Positions 15,274 through 22,743 of a stretch of DNA of 23,414 bases are shown in pieces. Made by a program: the position numbers and the translations under genes. Position 1 is the first letter of the stretch; each line of letters opens with the position of its first letter. The stretch comes from an uncultured Ruminococcus sp. (lineage in GTDB: Bacteria; Bacillota; Clostridia; Oscillospirales; CAG-272). The notes beneath the pieces were generated by a model. That model did no database searches. It worked only from the letters and a program-made list of their open reading frames with translations, and was not told where the DNA came from. The stretch is from assembly GCA_902766115.1 (NCBI GenBank), contig CACXCL010000008.1:1-23414 (forward strand). The letters run 5' to 3'.

Positions 15274-17238
15274 ATGGAAAATTACGAAAAGTTTATCGGA
15301 CAGGTATTCGATAACAGATACAAGATCGAGAACGTGATCGGCGTCGGCGGCATGGCGGTGGTCTTCAAAGCGGTGGATCTTCTCATGAGGCGCATGGTCG
15401 CCGTGAAGATCCTCCGGGAGGACATCTCCGCGGACGAGCCGTCCGTAAAGAGATTCGTCAACGAATCGAAAGCGGTCGCCATGCTCTCCCACCCGAACAT
15501 CGTGAACATCTACGACGTGTCCGTCCGCGACGACGTGAAATACATCGTCATGGAATATATCGAGGGCATCACGCTGAAAAGCTACATCCAGCGCCGTCAG
15601 GTGCTCAGCTTCAAGGAAGTCGTCGGCTACTCGATACAGATACTGAAGGCCCTGGAGCACGCGCACCAGAAAGGGATAGTCCACAGGGACATCAAGCCCC
15701 AGAACATCATGCTGCTGAAGAACGGCGTGATAAAGGTGATGGACTTCGGCATAGCCAAGCTTCCGAACACCGACACCGTCACCATGACCGACAAGGCCAT
15801 AGGGACCGTCTATTACATCAGCCCCGAGCAGGCAAGCGGCGATCCCATCGACGCCCGCTCCGACCTGTATTCCCTCGGCGCCATGATGTACGAGATGGCA
15901 ACAGGCTCTCTCCCCTTCGACGCCGAGTCCCCCGTTTCCGTGGCGCTGATGCAGGTCAACGACACGCCGACTCCCCCGAGAGAGGTGAACTCACACGTTC
16001 CCCCGGGGCTTGAGCAGATCATCCTGAAAGCCATGGAAAAGGACCCGTCCGTCCGGTATCAGAGCGCGTCTCAGATGCTGAGTCAGCTTCAGAAGCTCAG
16101 AGAGAACCCCAACGTGGTGTTCAAGCCCACCACCTCGGAAAAATTCAAAAAATTTTTCTCGAAAAAATTCAAAAAAAGCAAGGGTTCCCGCGGGATGTTC
16201 CCGATGATCATGGGCGTTTTCGTTTCCTTTCTCATAGTGTTCGCCGTGTGCGGGATCTACATCTTCAACAACGTGCTGAACAGCAGTTCTCAGAAGGGAT
16301 ACGAGACGATCACCGTGGACAACTTCGTCAGCTCCCGTTATTCCGATGAACTGAAGGACTGGTTCAACCGCTCCGAGTACTATACCGTGTCCGAAGTGGA
16401 GTACAAATACGACGAATCCGTGGAGGCGGGCACGATAATCGGCCAGTCTCCGTCCGAGGGCGTCAAAAAGAAGGTCCTGCCCGGCAAAAAGCCCTGCAAG
16501 ATCAAGCTGGTCATCAGCGGGGGCGAGGAGGAGATCGTCCTCGAGGACTACTCCATCAGAGATTACAGACTTGTGGTCTCCGAACTGAGGAAAGCGGGCG
16601 TCAAATGCAGCATCGAAAAGGTCTACAGCGACACGGTGGAGATAGGATACGTTGTGGGCACCGATCCTGAAGCGAAGTCCGTTGTGAGCGGCGGCGACAC
16701 GGTGACGATCAAGGTGAGCCGCGGTCCCGCCGAGGGCGATATCAAAACGCCTGATTTCGTGGGCAAGAACGAAGCCGAGACTCTTCGCGGCATGCGCGAA
16801 GCGGGTCTCGCAGTGGGCCGAGTGAGCTACATGCGGTCCGACAAAGAGATCGGGACCGTCATCTCTCAGTCGATCCTCCCCGACACCATGGTCGTCGGCA
16901 ACACGGTCATCGACTTTACCGTGAGCGGCGGCCCGTTATACGGCGGAGGAGAAGGAGACGACGGATCGGATTCAGACGAATCCACCGAAGAGATGAAGCC
17001 GCCCGTGAAGGTCCCGGGAGCCAGCGACGCCACAAGCGAATCGTCAGTCAAGCCCCCGAAGCCGGATAAAACGACCGAGTCGTCAAAGGTCCCCGAATCT
17101 TCCAGCGAGCCCGATTCCTCGTCCGAATCGGAATCCGAAAAGCCGACTCCCGATTCTTCGAGCGACGACTCGTCCGAACCGAATCCGGACGACAGCTCCG
17201 AATCCGGCGACAACCCGAATGATCCTCCGGAGGATTAA
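15274..17238 (+). CDS. prkC: PASTA-domain Ser/Thr kinase PrkC/Stk
   Basis: 654 residues. This membrane kinase senses muropeptides or lipid II and controls cell wall metabolism and spore germination in relatives. The kinase domain is about 16-275: glycine loop GVGGMAVVFKA (23-33), K45, HRD 137-139, N144, DFG 157-159 and SPEQA 183-187. A lysine/phenylalanine-rich juxtamembrane segment (288-307), encoded by a low-complexity A/T tract near 16139-16180, precedes one transmembrane helix (about 310-332). Three extracellular PASTA-like repeats follow at about 344-417, 420-484 and 490-554; the first is divergent. The last 100 residues are a Ser/Glu/Pro/Asp-rich tail, probably disordered and wall-exposed. 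AAGGAGG precedes the ATG. Confidence 0.95.
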   Translation: MENYEKFIGQVFDNRYKIENVIGVGGMAVVFKAVDLLMRRMVAVKILREDISADEPSVKRFVNESKAVAMLSHPNIVNIYDVSVRDDVKYIVMEYIEGITLKSYIQRRQVLSFKEVVGYSIQILKALEHAHQKGIVHRDIKPQNIMLLKNGVIKVMDFGIAKLPNTDTVTMTDKAIGTVYYISPEQASGDPIDARSDLYSLGAMMYEMATGSLPFDAESPVSVALMQVNDTPTPPREVNSHVPPGLEQIILKAMEKDPSVRYQSASQMLSQLQKLRENPNVVFKPTTSEKFKKFFSKKFKKSKGSRGMFPMIMGVFVSFLIVFAVCGIYIFNNVLNSSSQKGYETITVDNFVSSRYSDELKDWFNRSEYYTVSEVEYKYDESVEAGTIIGQSPSEGVKKKVLPGKKPCKIKLVISGGEEEIVLEDYSIRDYRLVVSELRKAGVKCSIEKVYSDTVEIGYVVGTDPEAKSVVSGGDTVTIKVSRGPAEGDIKTPDFVGKNEAETLRGMREAGLAVGRVSYMRSDKEIGTVISQSILPDTMVVGNTVIDFTVSGGPLYGGGEGDDGSDSDESTEEMKPPVKVPGASDATSESSVKPPKPDKTTESSKVPESSSEPDSSSESESEKPTPDSSSDDSSEPNPDDSSESGDNPNDPPED

Positions 17239-17240
17239 TT

Positions 17241-18254
17241 TTGGATAACTCAAAAAAACTGACAGGAATAATCATGAAAGGCGTGGGCGGACTGTATACG
17301 GTCCGCCCATATCTGAACGGGGTCCCGGGCGATCCGGTCCCCTGCAGGGCGCGGGGCAGATTCCGTCTTGACGGCGTGACGCCGCTGACGGGCGACGACG
17401 TGCTGATCGAGCGGGACACCGACGCGGAGAAGAGCGGCGAGGCGCAGTACGTCATCACCGACCTTCTGGAGCGGCGCAACTCCCTCGTCAGACCTCCGCT
17501 CAGCAATCTCAGCCACGTCTTTCTGCTGATCCCGGCGGCGAGACCGAAGCCGGACCTGATCACCGCGGACAAGCTGACCGCGATCCTGGAATCGGAGGAG
17601 ATCGAGCCCGTGATCGTCGCGTGCAAGCTGGACGCGGACCGCGCCGAGGCGGAACGGATACGCGGCGTTTACCGCACCGCCGGCTTTTCCTCTTTCGCCG
17701 TCAGCTCCGTCACGGGAGAAGGATGCGACGAACTCATGGAATACATATCGGATATCGCCTCGGGCGGCATGGCGGCGGGCGTGCCGGTCCGCGCCGCCGT
17801 GGCGGGAGTTTCCGGAGCGGGCAAATCCACGCTCATGAAGCGACTTTTCCCGGAGCTTGATCTTCGGGCGGGCGCGGTCAGCCGCAAGACCGAACGCGGC
17901 CGCCACACCACGAGAACGACGGAGCTTTACCCTCTCACCGCGGGAGGCGCGCCGTTCCTGTTCGCGGACACACCGGGCTTTTCCATGCTGGACTTCACCC
18001 GGTTCACGTTTTTTCAGCCGGAGGATCTGCCGCTCTATTTCAGGGAGTTCGCGGATTGTCTCGGCAAATGCAGGTACACGAAATGTACCCATCAGCGCGA
18101 GGAAGGATGCGCGGTACTCGAAAAAATGGCGGCGGGCGGCATTCCCGTATCCCGCCACGACGGGTACGTGCGCATCTTCGGGGAGTTAAAGCAGAAACCC
18201 CTCTGGAAAAGGGAAAAAGAGGCGGCGGCGCGGCTGCCCGGAAAAAGCAGGTGA
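17241..18254 (+). CDS. rsgA: Ribosome small-subunit GTPase RsgA (YloQ/CpgA)
   Basis: 337 residues. This GTPase with circularly permuted motifs acts in late 30S maturation. An N-terminal OB domain (about 1-80) is followed by G4 at 128-131, G5 SSVTGEG, G1 GVSGAGKS at 189-196 and G3 DTPGFS. The zinc module contains C277, C282, H284 and C290. The G4 motif reads CKLD where NKxD is standard; the Asn that contacts guanine is replaced by Cys. The start is TTG at 17241, two bases after prkC ends, with GGAGG about eight bases upstream. The kinase-GTPase adjacency is conserved in Bacillota. Confidence 0.94.
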   Translation: MDNSKKLTGIIMKGVGGLYTVRPYLNGVPGDPVPCRARGRFRLDGVTPLTGDDVLIERDTDAEKSGEAQYVITDLLERRNSLVRPPLSNLSHVFLLIPAARPKPDLITADKLTAILESEEIEPVIVACKLDADRAEAERIRGVYRTAGFSSFAVSSVTGEGCDELMEYISDIASGGMAAGVPVRAAVAGVSGAGKSTLMKRLFPELDLRAGAVSRKTERGRHTTRTTELYPLTAGGAPFLFADTPGFSMLDFTRFTFFQPEDLPLYFREFADCLGKCRYTKCTHQREEGCAVLEKMAAGGIPVSRHDGYVRIFGELKQKPLWKREKEAAARLPGKSR

Positions 18255-18272
18255 CCGGAGGTTTTTTGGGAG

Positions 18273-19082
18273 ATGATACGGGAATTCCGGATCCCCGTTC
18301 CGGGGATAAAAAGAAAAACGATCCTCCATGCAGGCGACTTTCATCTGAACTGCACCGACGCGCTGTCGACGGATGAAGAGAGAAAACAGGCCGCGGGGTC
18401 GTCGGCGGAATGGGAGGATATAAGAAAAGAATTCGCCCTCGCCGCAGGGGAGCCCTACGGCGAAGAGCAGATGAGACCGCCTGAGGAGCACTTCCGCCGC
18501 GTCCTGGATGAGGCGCGGGGCGGATGCGACGCGCTGATCCTCACGGGAGACGTGTTCGACTCCGTCACCCCGGCGAATCTGCGTTTCTTCGACTCCGCAT
18601 TATCCGACGCCGGGTTCCCCCTGATGACCGTCTGCGGAAATCACGAGGACCGCGACGCGATCCCTTCGGGTCACGCCATATCCCCCGCCGCGGAGCCGGT
18701 GCAGATCCTTCGCCTCGGCGGGCTGACGGCGGTGGGGATCGACGATTCCCGCCGCGAGATCACGGCGGAACAGCTTGACGCGCTCTCGGGACTTATCGGG
18801 AGCGAAAACAAGATCCTTCTCGTCATGCACGTGCCGGTGATGACCGATGCGGATCGCGCGTCGGGGTCCGCGGACGACTACTTTTTTCTCGACTTCGACG
18901 GATGCCCCGTGGAGAATCTCAAGTTCATCGACCTGATCCGGCGGAACGCGGAAAAATTCGCCGCGGTGCTGACAGGTCACACTCACAGGCATGCCGTCGG
19001 CGCGATCGCGCCGGGAGTCACGCAGTACACGGTGTCCCAGGGTATTGCCGGCAACCTGAACAGATATATCATAGGCGAATGA
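18273..19082 (+). CDS. Calcineurin-like metallophosphoesterase
   Basis: 269 residues. The two-metal phosphoesterase motifs are in order: DFH (22-24), GDVFD (92-96), GNHE (122-125), H186 in MHVPV, and GHTH (235-238). There is no signal peptide or membrane helix, so it is probably cytoplasmic. An insertion of about 45 residues lies between the first and second motifs (LSTDEERKQAAGSS...). Substrates range from nucleotides to proteins in this superfamily and cannot be inferred. It starts 18 bases after rsgA, in the place often held by rpe/thiN, so it is likely part of the prpC-prkC-rsgA transcript. Confidence 0.85.
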   Translation: MIREFRIPVPGIKRKTILHAGDFHLNCTDALSTDEERKQAAGSSAEWEDIRKEFALAAGEPYGEEQMRPPEEHFRRVLDEARGGCDALILTGDVFDSVTPANLRFFDSALSDAGFPLMTVCGNHEDRDAIPSGHAISPAAEPVQILRLGGLTAVGIDDSRREITAEQLDALSGLIGSENKILLVMHVPVMTDADRASGSADDYFFLDFDGCPVENLKFIDLIRRNAEKFAAVLTGHTHRHAVGAIAPGVTQYTVSQGIAGNLNRYIIGE

Positions 19083-19089
19083 AGAAAAA

Positions 19090-19141
19090 CGCCGTCCCGC
19101 TCAGCCTGAACAAAGGCCGACTGTCGGACGGCGCGATTTTT
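19090..19141 (+). terminator. Probable intrinsic terminator after the metallophosphoesterase
   Basis: CGCCGTCC (19090-19097) pairs with GGACGGCG (19126-19133), enclosing a 28-base partly structured loop, followed by CGATTTTTGG. The stem is GC-rich but the loop is long, so strength is uncertain. It fits the end of the prpC cluster, because the next gene has its own promoter. Confidence 0.45.
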
Positions 19142-19155
19142 GGACAGTTCGACTC

Positions 19156-19184
19156 TTTACCGTTCTGTCCGGTTGTGCTAAAAT
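19156..19184 (+). promoter_or_regulatory. Extended -10 promoter for the fsa gene
   Basis: TTTACC (19156-19161), a 17-base spacer and TAAAAT (19179-19184), with an extended -10 TGC immediately before the hexamer. Transcription would begin near 19191, giving an ~85-base leader with a GC-rich segment (19214-19253) that can fold. Confidence 0.6.
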
Positions 19185-19274
19185 ATTGGTCGACAAAAGA
19201 TAACGAGAGAGCGGGAAGACCCGCCCCGCCTCCGCGCCGGGGAGCCCGGAGGCAAACGAAAGGAAGTGTTTTCA

Positions 19275-19973
19275 GTGCTTGAACTCATGCTTGATACGGC
19301 GAATAAGGACGAACTCAGATACGGTCTGTCCAACTGGCCCATCAGCGGAGTCACGTCAAACCCCAGCATTCTGAAAAAGGAAGGCGAGATCGACGTCTAC
19401 GAAAGACTGCTGGAGATCAGGCGGCTCTGCACCAACGGCAGATCCCTCCACGTTCAGGTAGTGTCCTCCACCACCGAGGGCATCATAAAGGAAGCCAAGA
19501 CCATCATCAGCGTCATCGGCCACGATACGTACATCAAGATCCCGGTGAGCCGCGAGGGGCTCCCCGCCATCAAGGCGCTGGCAAAAGAGGGGGTCAACGT
19601 GACCGCCACGGGTATCTACACGTCCATGCAGGGCATCCTGGCGGTGCTCGCCGGCGCCAAATACGTCGCAGTGTACTACAACCGCATGGAGGACAACTGC
19701 ACGGACGCCGACACCGTTATCACCCAGCTCCGCTCGTTCATAAACGAATCGGGAAGCGACGCGAAGATCCTGGCGGCGAGCTTCAAGAACACCGCCGAGG
19801 TGGTCCACGCATTCGCCAGCGGCGCACACAGCGCCACGGTGGGCTACGGGATCATCAAGAACGCCCTGGGCCTGCCCTCCATCGACGCGGCGGTGGCGAG
19901 ATTTACCGAGGATTTCGAGGAGATCCACGGAGAGGGCGCCACGATGGAGACCATACTGAAAACAGACAAGTAA
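19275..19973 (+). CDS. fsa: Fructose-6-phosphate aldolase / transaldolase-like protein
   Basis: 232 residues from GTG 19275. It belongs to the small class I aldolases (TalC/FSA), (beta/alpha)8 barrels that cleave fructose 6-phosphate or transfer dihydroxyacetone units. MLELMLDTANKDEL and GVTSNPSI (25-32) are family starts, and the Schiff-base lysine is K88 in YIKIPVS. Two positions argue for aldolase over transaldolase: Gln at 61 (VQVV) and Tyr at 134 (VAVYYNR), the latter being Phe in transaldolase B. GTG at 19266 is rejected because AGGA at 19261-19264 would lie one base from it; it lies 10 bases from 19275. The gene has its own promoter and a strong terminator. Confidence 0.88.
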   Translation: MLELMLDTANKDELRYGLSNWPISGVTSNPSILKKEGEIDVYERLLEIRRLCTNGRSLHVQVVSSTTEGIIKEAKTIISVIGHDTYIKIPVSREGLPAIKALAKEGVNVTATGIYTSMQGILAVLAGAKYVAVYYNRMEDNCTDADTVITQLRSFINESGSDAKILAASFKNTAEVVHAFASGAHSATVGYGIIKNALGLPSIDAAVARFTEDFEEIHGEGATMETILKTDK

Positions 19974-19981
19974 GCGACGGC

Positions 19982-20023
19982 AAAAAACCGGACGGTATGC
20001 GAACTGCATCCGTCCGGTTTTTA
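19982..20023. terminator. Strong bidirectional terminator between fsa and spoIIE
   Basis: An AAAAAACCGGACGG arm pairs with CCGTCCGGTTTTT, and ATGC with GCAT above it, around a GAACT loop. A-rich sequence before and T-rich sequence after the stem allow it to act on both strands, serving the convergent fsa and spoIIE genes. The remaining 20024-20119 shows no gene. Confidence 0.85.
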
Positions 20024-20119
20024 TGTTGTCCGTCAGTCGACGACGAACCTCCTGCCGTCGCCGAAGACGGTCCCGTCAACACTTTATCCGATAATCGCGG
20101 TCCGCCGGTCCGGCACCTT

Positions 20120-22633
20120 TCATCCGGCTTTCTCCGGCAGGATACGCACCACTCCCGCGGTCACGTCGTCCTCCGCTCCGCTGTCCACGGCGGAGAGGAC
20201 GATCTTCTCCGCCATTTTCCCGGGATCGTCCTCCCACTCCTCCCCGTCGGAGAGGAGCTCGTACAGCCACGCCGCCTCCTCGAAGCTCTTCGCCACTCCG
20301 TCGGAGAGCATAACGACGGCGTCGCCGGGCTCAAGAGCAAAGGAAAACGTCTCGGCGTCGGGAGAGCGGATGATACCGATGGGCACCGTCCTCGACTGGA
20401 GCCGGAACAGCCGCCCGCCGCGGATAACGAAGGACGGAGCCGCGCCGCTTTTGACGAAGCGTGCCATGCCGGTCACAAGGTCGATCTCCACAAGATCCAC
20501 GGTGGCGGAGCACTCCGTCCTGCGGGCGCGGATCATGGTATTGACCATCTTCAGCGCCGTGTCCACCGCGGCGCCGGAGGTAAGCATCCGCTCAAGGAAC
20601 ATGGCGCAGGCGCCGGAGGTCATGGCGGCCTCCTTTCCGCTTCCCATCCCGTCGGAGATCAGCATAAACAGCCGCCTGTCCTTCGTCTCGAACGAGGTCA
20701 CCGTGTCGCCGCAGGGCTCGGTCCCCGATCCCCGGAGCAGGTCGCCGCGCATCCCAAAAATCTTGGTTTTTTCCGCCTCTCCCCTGGCGATGCGCTTCTT
20801 TTTCCTGATCTGCGAGAGCGACACGGACGCGCCTCCCCGTACCGCGGTCAGCCTGACGGAGCACTCCATCTCCATGTTCACCGAATCTCCGTCTATGCTG
20901 AACACCGGAGGATCGAAGCTGACCCCGCAGATTTTGCCGAAAAGGCGACGTATGTCGTCTCCTCCGAGAGACGTCTCGGAGACGCGCACTCCGGACGCCG
21001 CGACGCGCTTGAGCCTTTTGCCGTACACCGCCACGTTGTCCGCGGCGAATCGCGACCCGCGGATCCCGTCCATGACCTTCATCGTCAGTTCGCGGTCCGG
21101 CTCATATTCGCTCCTGTCCGTGTCCGCCGCGTCCCGGAGCACGTCGGACACCGCCTCGTAGTCCGCGGCGACCACAGACGTTCTGTCGTATACCTTCGAC
21201 TCCGCGGCGCGTACCGCGCAGAGTTCGTTTATCCCGTCGATTATCTCCGCCATATTGTAGCACCGTCTCGCCAGCGACGCCGGCACCGCCGCTGCGCTGA
21301 CGCGCCCTTCCGACGAAAGGGAGCGCGCCATCTCCCTTTTCACGCGGTCGGTCTCCTCCGCTTCTCTTTCGAGGCATGCGTGGCGCATCCCGCACTCGGC
21401 GCAGTACTTCATGAAAGCCCTCTCGCAGAGCGAGCGCGCCTCGTCCTCCGACGGAGAGACCTCGTCGAACGCCAGCCCGTAGAGAGCCTTTGACACGGAC
21501 GAAAATCCGTCCGACAGGTCGGACAGCCGCCGCGCGGCGCCTTCCCTCGATAATCTCTCCGTCAGCTCGTCCGGGGAAGCCGTTCTTCTCCGGACGCTCT
21601 TTTTTTCTCCTCCCCGCCCCGTAAAAAACCGGGCGAGCGGAGCCAGAGCGGCGGAGATGACGATCAAAGCGGGCACCGTCTCCGCCATCCCCTCAAATCC
21701 CGCGGAATAGATGCTCCACGCGATCCCGGCGCCTCCCGAAACCATTACCGCCGCGGAGCCGGAAAAACGCTTAAGCGCGCCGCAGGCAAGCGCGCAGACC
21801 GCCATCAAAGGGACCGCCGAAGGAGCAAGAAGAACGCCGCAGACGACGCCGCAGATAACGCCGCTGACGACCTGTCCGCCGAGCACGGTGATCACGGTCA
21901 CCCCGTACGCCGCCGCGATCCCGGGATCGATCACCGGAACGGGCAGCGCGGATACGGAAAGGACCGCCGCGACCTTGACCGCGACGCTTCCCGCCTCGCG
22001 AAGCGTTTTCCCCGCGCCCCGCGCATCCTTGTTGACGGCGCCGCCGTCAAAGAGTCTCTCCCACTCGGGCGAGACGAAAAAAAGAAACGTGAAAACGGGC
22101 GCCGACACAGACGACGCCACCGCGGCGACCACCGCAGGCGTACCGGAGCCGCCTGTCAAGGCGTAAACTGCGCCGCCCGCCAGCGCCGTGGCGGAAGACA
22201 TCGCCATCCTCACGTATACCGACTCGTCAAAGGAGGCGGCGGCGCGCTCAGCGAGAAAGCCGAGCGCTCCTGAGGCGGCGCCTTCCTCGCCGTCCCTCCT
22301 CCTGCGTCTCTCCCCGCTCCCGGAGAAGCGGCGTCCCATGAAAAACCGCACCGACCAGAGGCAGATCGACGCCAGAGCGTACGATGCGCCGCCCTCCGCC
22401 CGGATACACCCGAACATGACGCCGCAGAGAGCCGCCGCGGAGTTGACAAATCCCGACGACGCCGCCAGCAGCGCCGCGCCGAAGGGAGCGGAGCCGAAGA
22501 TGAACCTCCCTCCGGCGAAAATAAACCCCGCCGCGAAAAACACGGCGGCGCGGATCAGCTCCCGCCTGTCCTCGCCTCTGTCTTTTCCCGTCACCGTCCC
22601 CGCGGAGAGCGATACGTCGTTTTTTCTCTTCAT
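20120..22633 (-). CDS. spoIIE: Stage II sporulation protein E, SpoIIE phosphatase
   Basis: 837 residues. SpoIIE is the membrane PP2C phosphatase that dephosphorylates SpoIIAA, releasing sigma-F in the forespore, and it also interacts with FtsZ at the polar septum. The first ~340 residues hold about ten hydrophobic segments with a basic stretch at 108-113. A regulatory region of about 340-590 follows, including a cysteine cluster (CAECGMRHAC). The C-terminal PP2C domain has LISDGMGSGKEAA (around residue 660), SGAAPSFVIRGG, PIGI and VVMLSDGV. The ATG at 22633 follows AAGGA by about eight bases. It is monocistronic here, with an extended -10 promoter upstream. Confidence 0.95.
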   Translation of the reverse strand: MKRKNDVSLSAGTVTGKDRGEDRRELIRAAVFFAAGFIFAGGRFIFGSAPFGAALLAASSGFVNSAAALCGVMFGCIRAEGGASYALASICLWSVRFFMGRRFSGSGERRRRRDGEEGAASGALGFLAERAAASFDESVYVRMAMSSATALAGGAVYALTGGSGTPAVVAAVASSVSAPVFTFLFFVSPEWERLFDGGAVNKDARGAGKTLREAGSVAVKVAAVLSVSALPVPVIDPGIAAAYGVTVITVLGGQVVSGVICGVVCGVLLAPSAVPLMAVCALACGALKRFSGSAAVMVSGGAGIAWSIYSAGFEGMAETVPALIVISAALAPLARFFTGRGGEKKSVRRRTASPDELTERLSREGAARRLSDLSDGFSSVSKALYGLAFDEVSPSEDEARSLCERAFMKYCAECGMRHACLEREAEETDRVKREMARSLSSEGRVSAAAVPASLARRCYNMAEIIDGINELCAVRAAESKVYDRTSVVAADYEAVSDVLRDAADTDRSEYEPDRELTMKVMDGIRGSRFAADNVAVYGKRLKRVAASGVRVSETSLGGDDIRRLFGKICGVSFDPPVFSIDGDSVNMEMECSVRLTAVRGGASVSLSQIRKKKRIARGEAEKTKIFGMRGDLLRGSGTEPCGDTVTSFETKDRRLFMLISDGMGSGKEAAMTSGACAMFLERMLTSGAAVDTALKMVNTMIRARRTECSATVDLVEIDLVTGMARFVKSGAAPSFVIRGGRLFRLQSRTVPIGIIRSPDAETFSFALEPGDAVVMLSDGVAKSFEEAAWLYELLSDGEEWEDDPGKMAEKIVLSAVDSGAEDDVTAGVVRILPEKAG

Positions 22634-22670
22634 TTTCCCATCCTTCGCTTTCTCTTCCTATGTGCCCGAA

Positions 22671-22679
22671 ATTATAACA
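22671..22679 (-). promoter_or_regulatory. Extended -10 promoter of spoIIE lacking a clear -35
   Basis: The minus strand reads TGTTATAAT (22679-22671), an extended -10 with a perfect hexamer, about 40 bases before the spoIIE ATG. No recognisable -35 box occurs at 16-18 or 21-22 bases upstream. In Bacillus, spoIIE is transcribed by sigma-A with activation by phosphorylated Spo0A, which fits a weak -35, but I see no TGTCGAA-type box here. Confidence 0.55.
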
Positions 22680-22686
22680 TCGCAGG

Positions 22687-22735
22687 CGGGCGAAAAAGGT
22701 CGCATCAGGCGACCGGGAAAAAGATTTTTCGCCCG
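22687..22735. repeat. Large two-part stem-loop upstream of spoIIE
   Basis: CGGGCGAAAAA (22687-22697) pairs with TTTTTCGCCCG (22725-22735), enclosing a second hairpin, GGTCGC (22698-22703) with GCGACC (22709-22714). A T-run next to a GC stem gives it a terminator character. It stands immediately upstream of the spoIIE -10 and may insulate that promoter from transcription coming from the right. Confidence 0.65.
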
Positions 22736-22743
22736 GATCTATT

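Noticed and set aside
19997..21493. A 498-codon plus-strand open frame opposite the spoIIE phosphatase domain
   Set aside because: It is the antisense shadow of spoIIE, with no known motif and a composition typical of reverse-strand GC-rich coding sequence.
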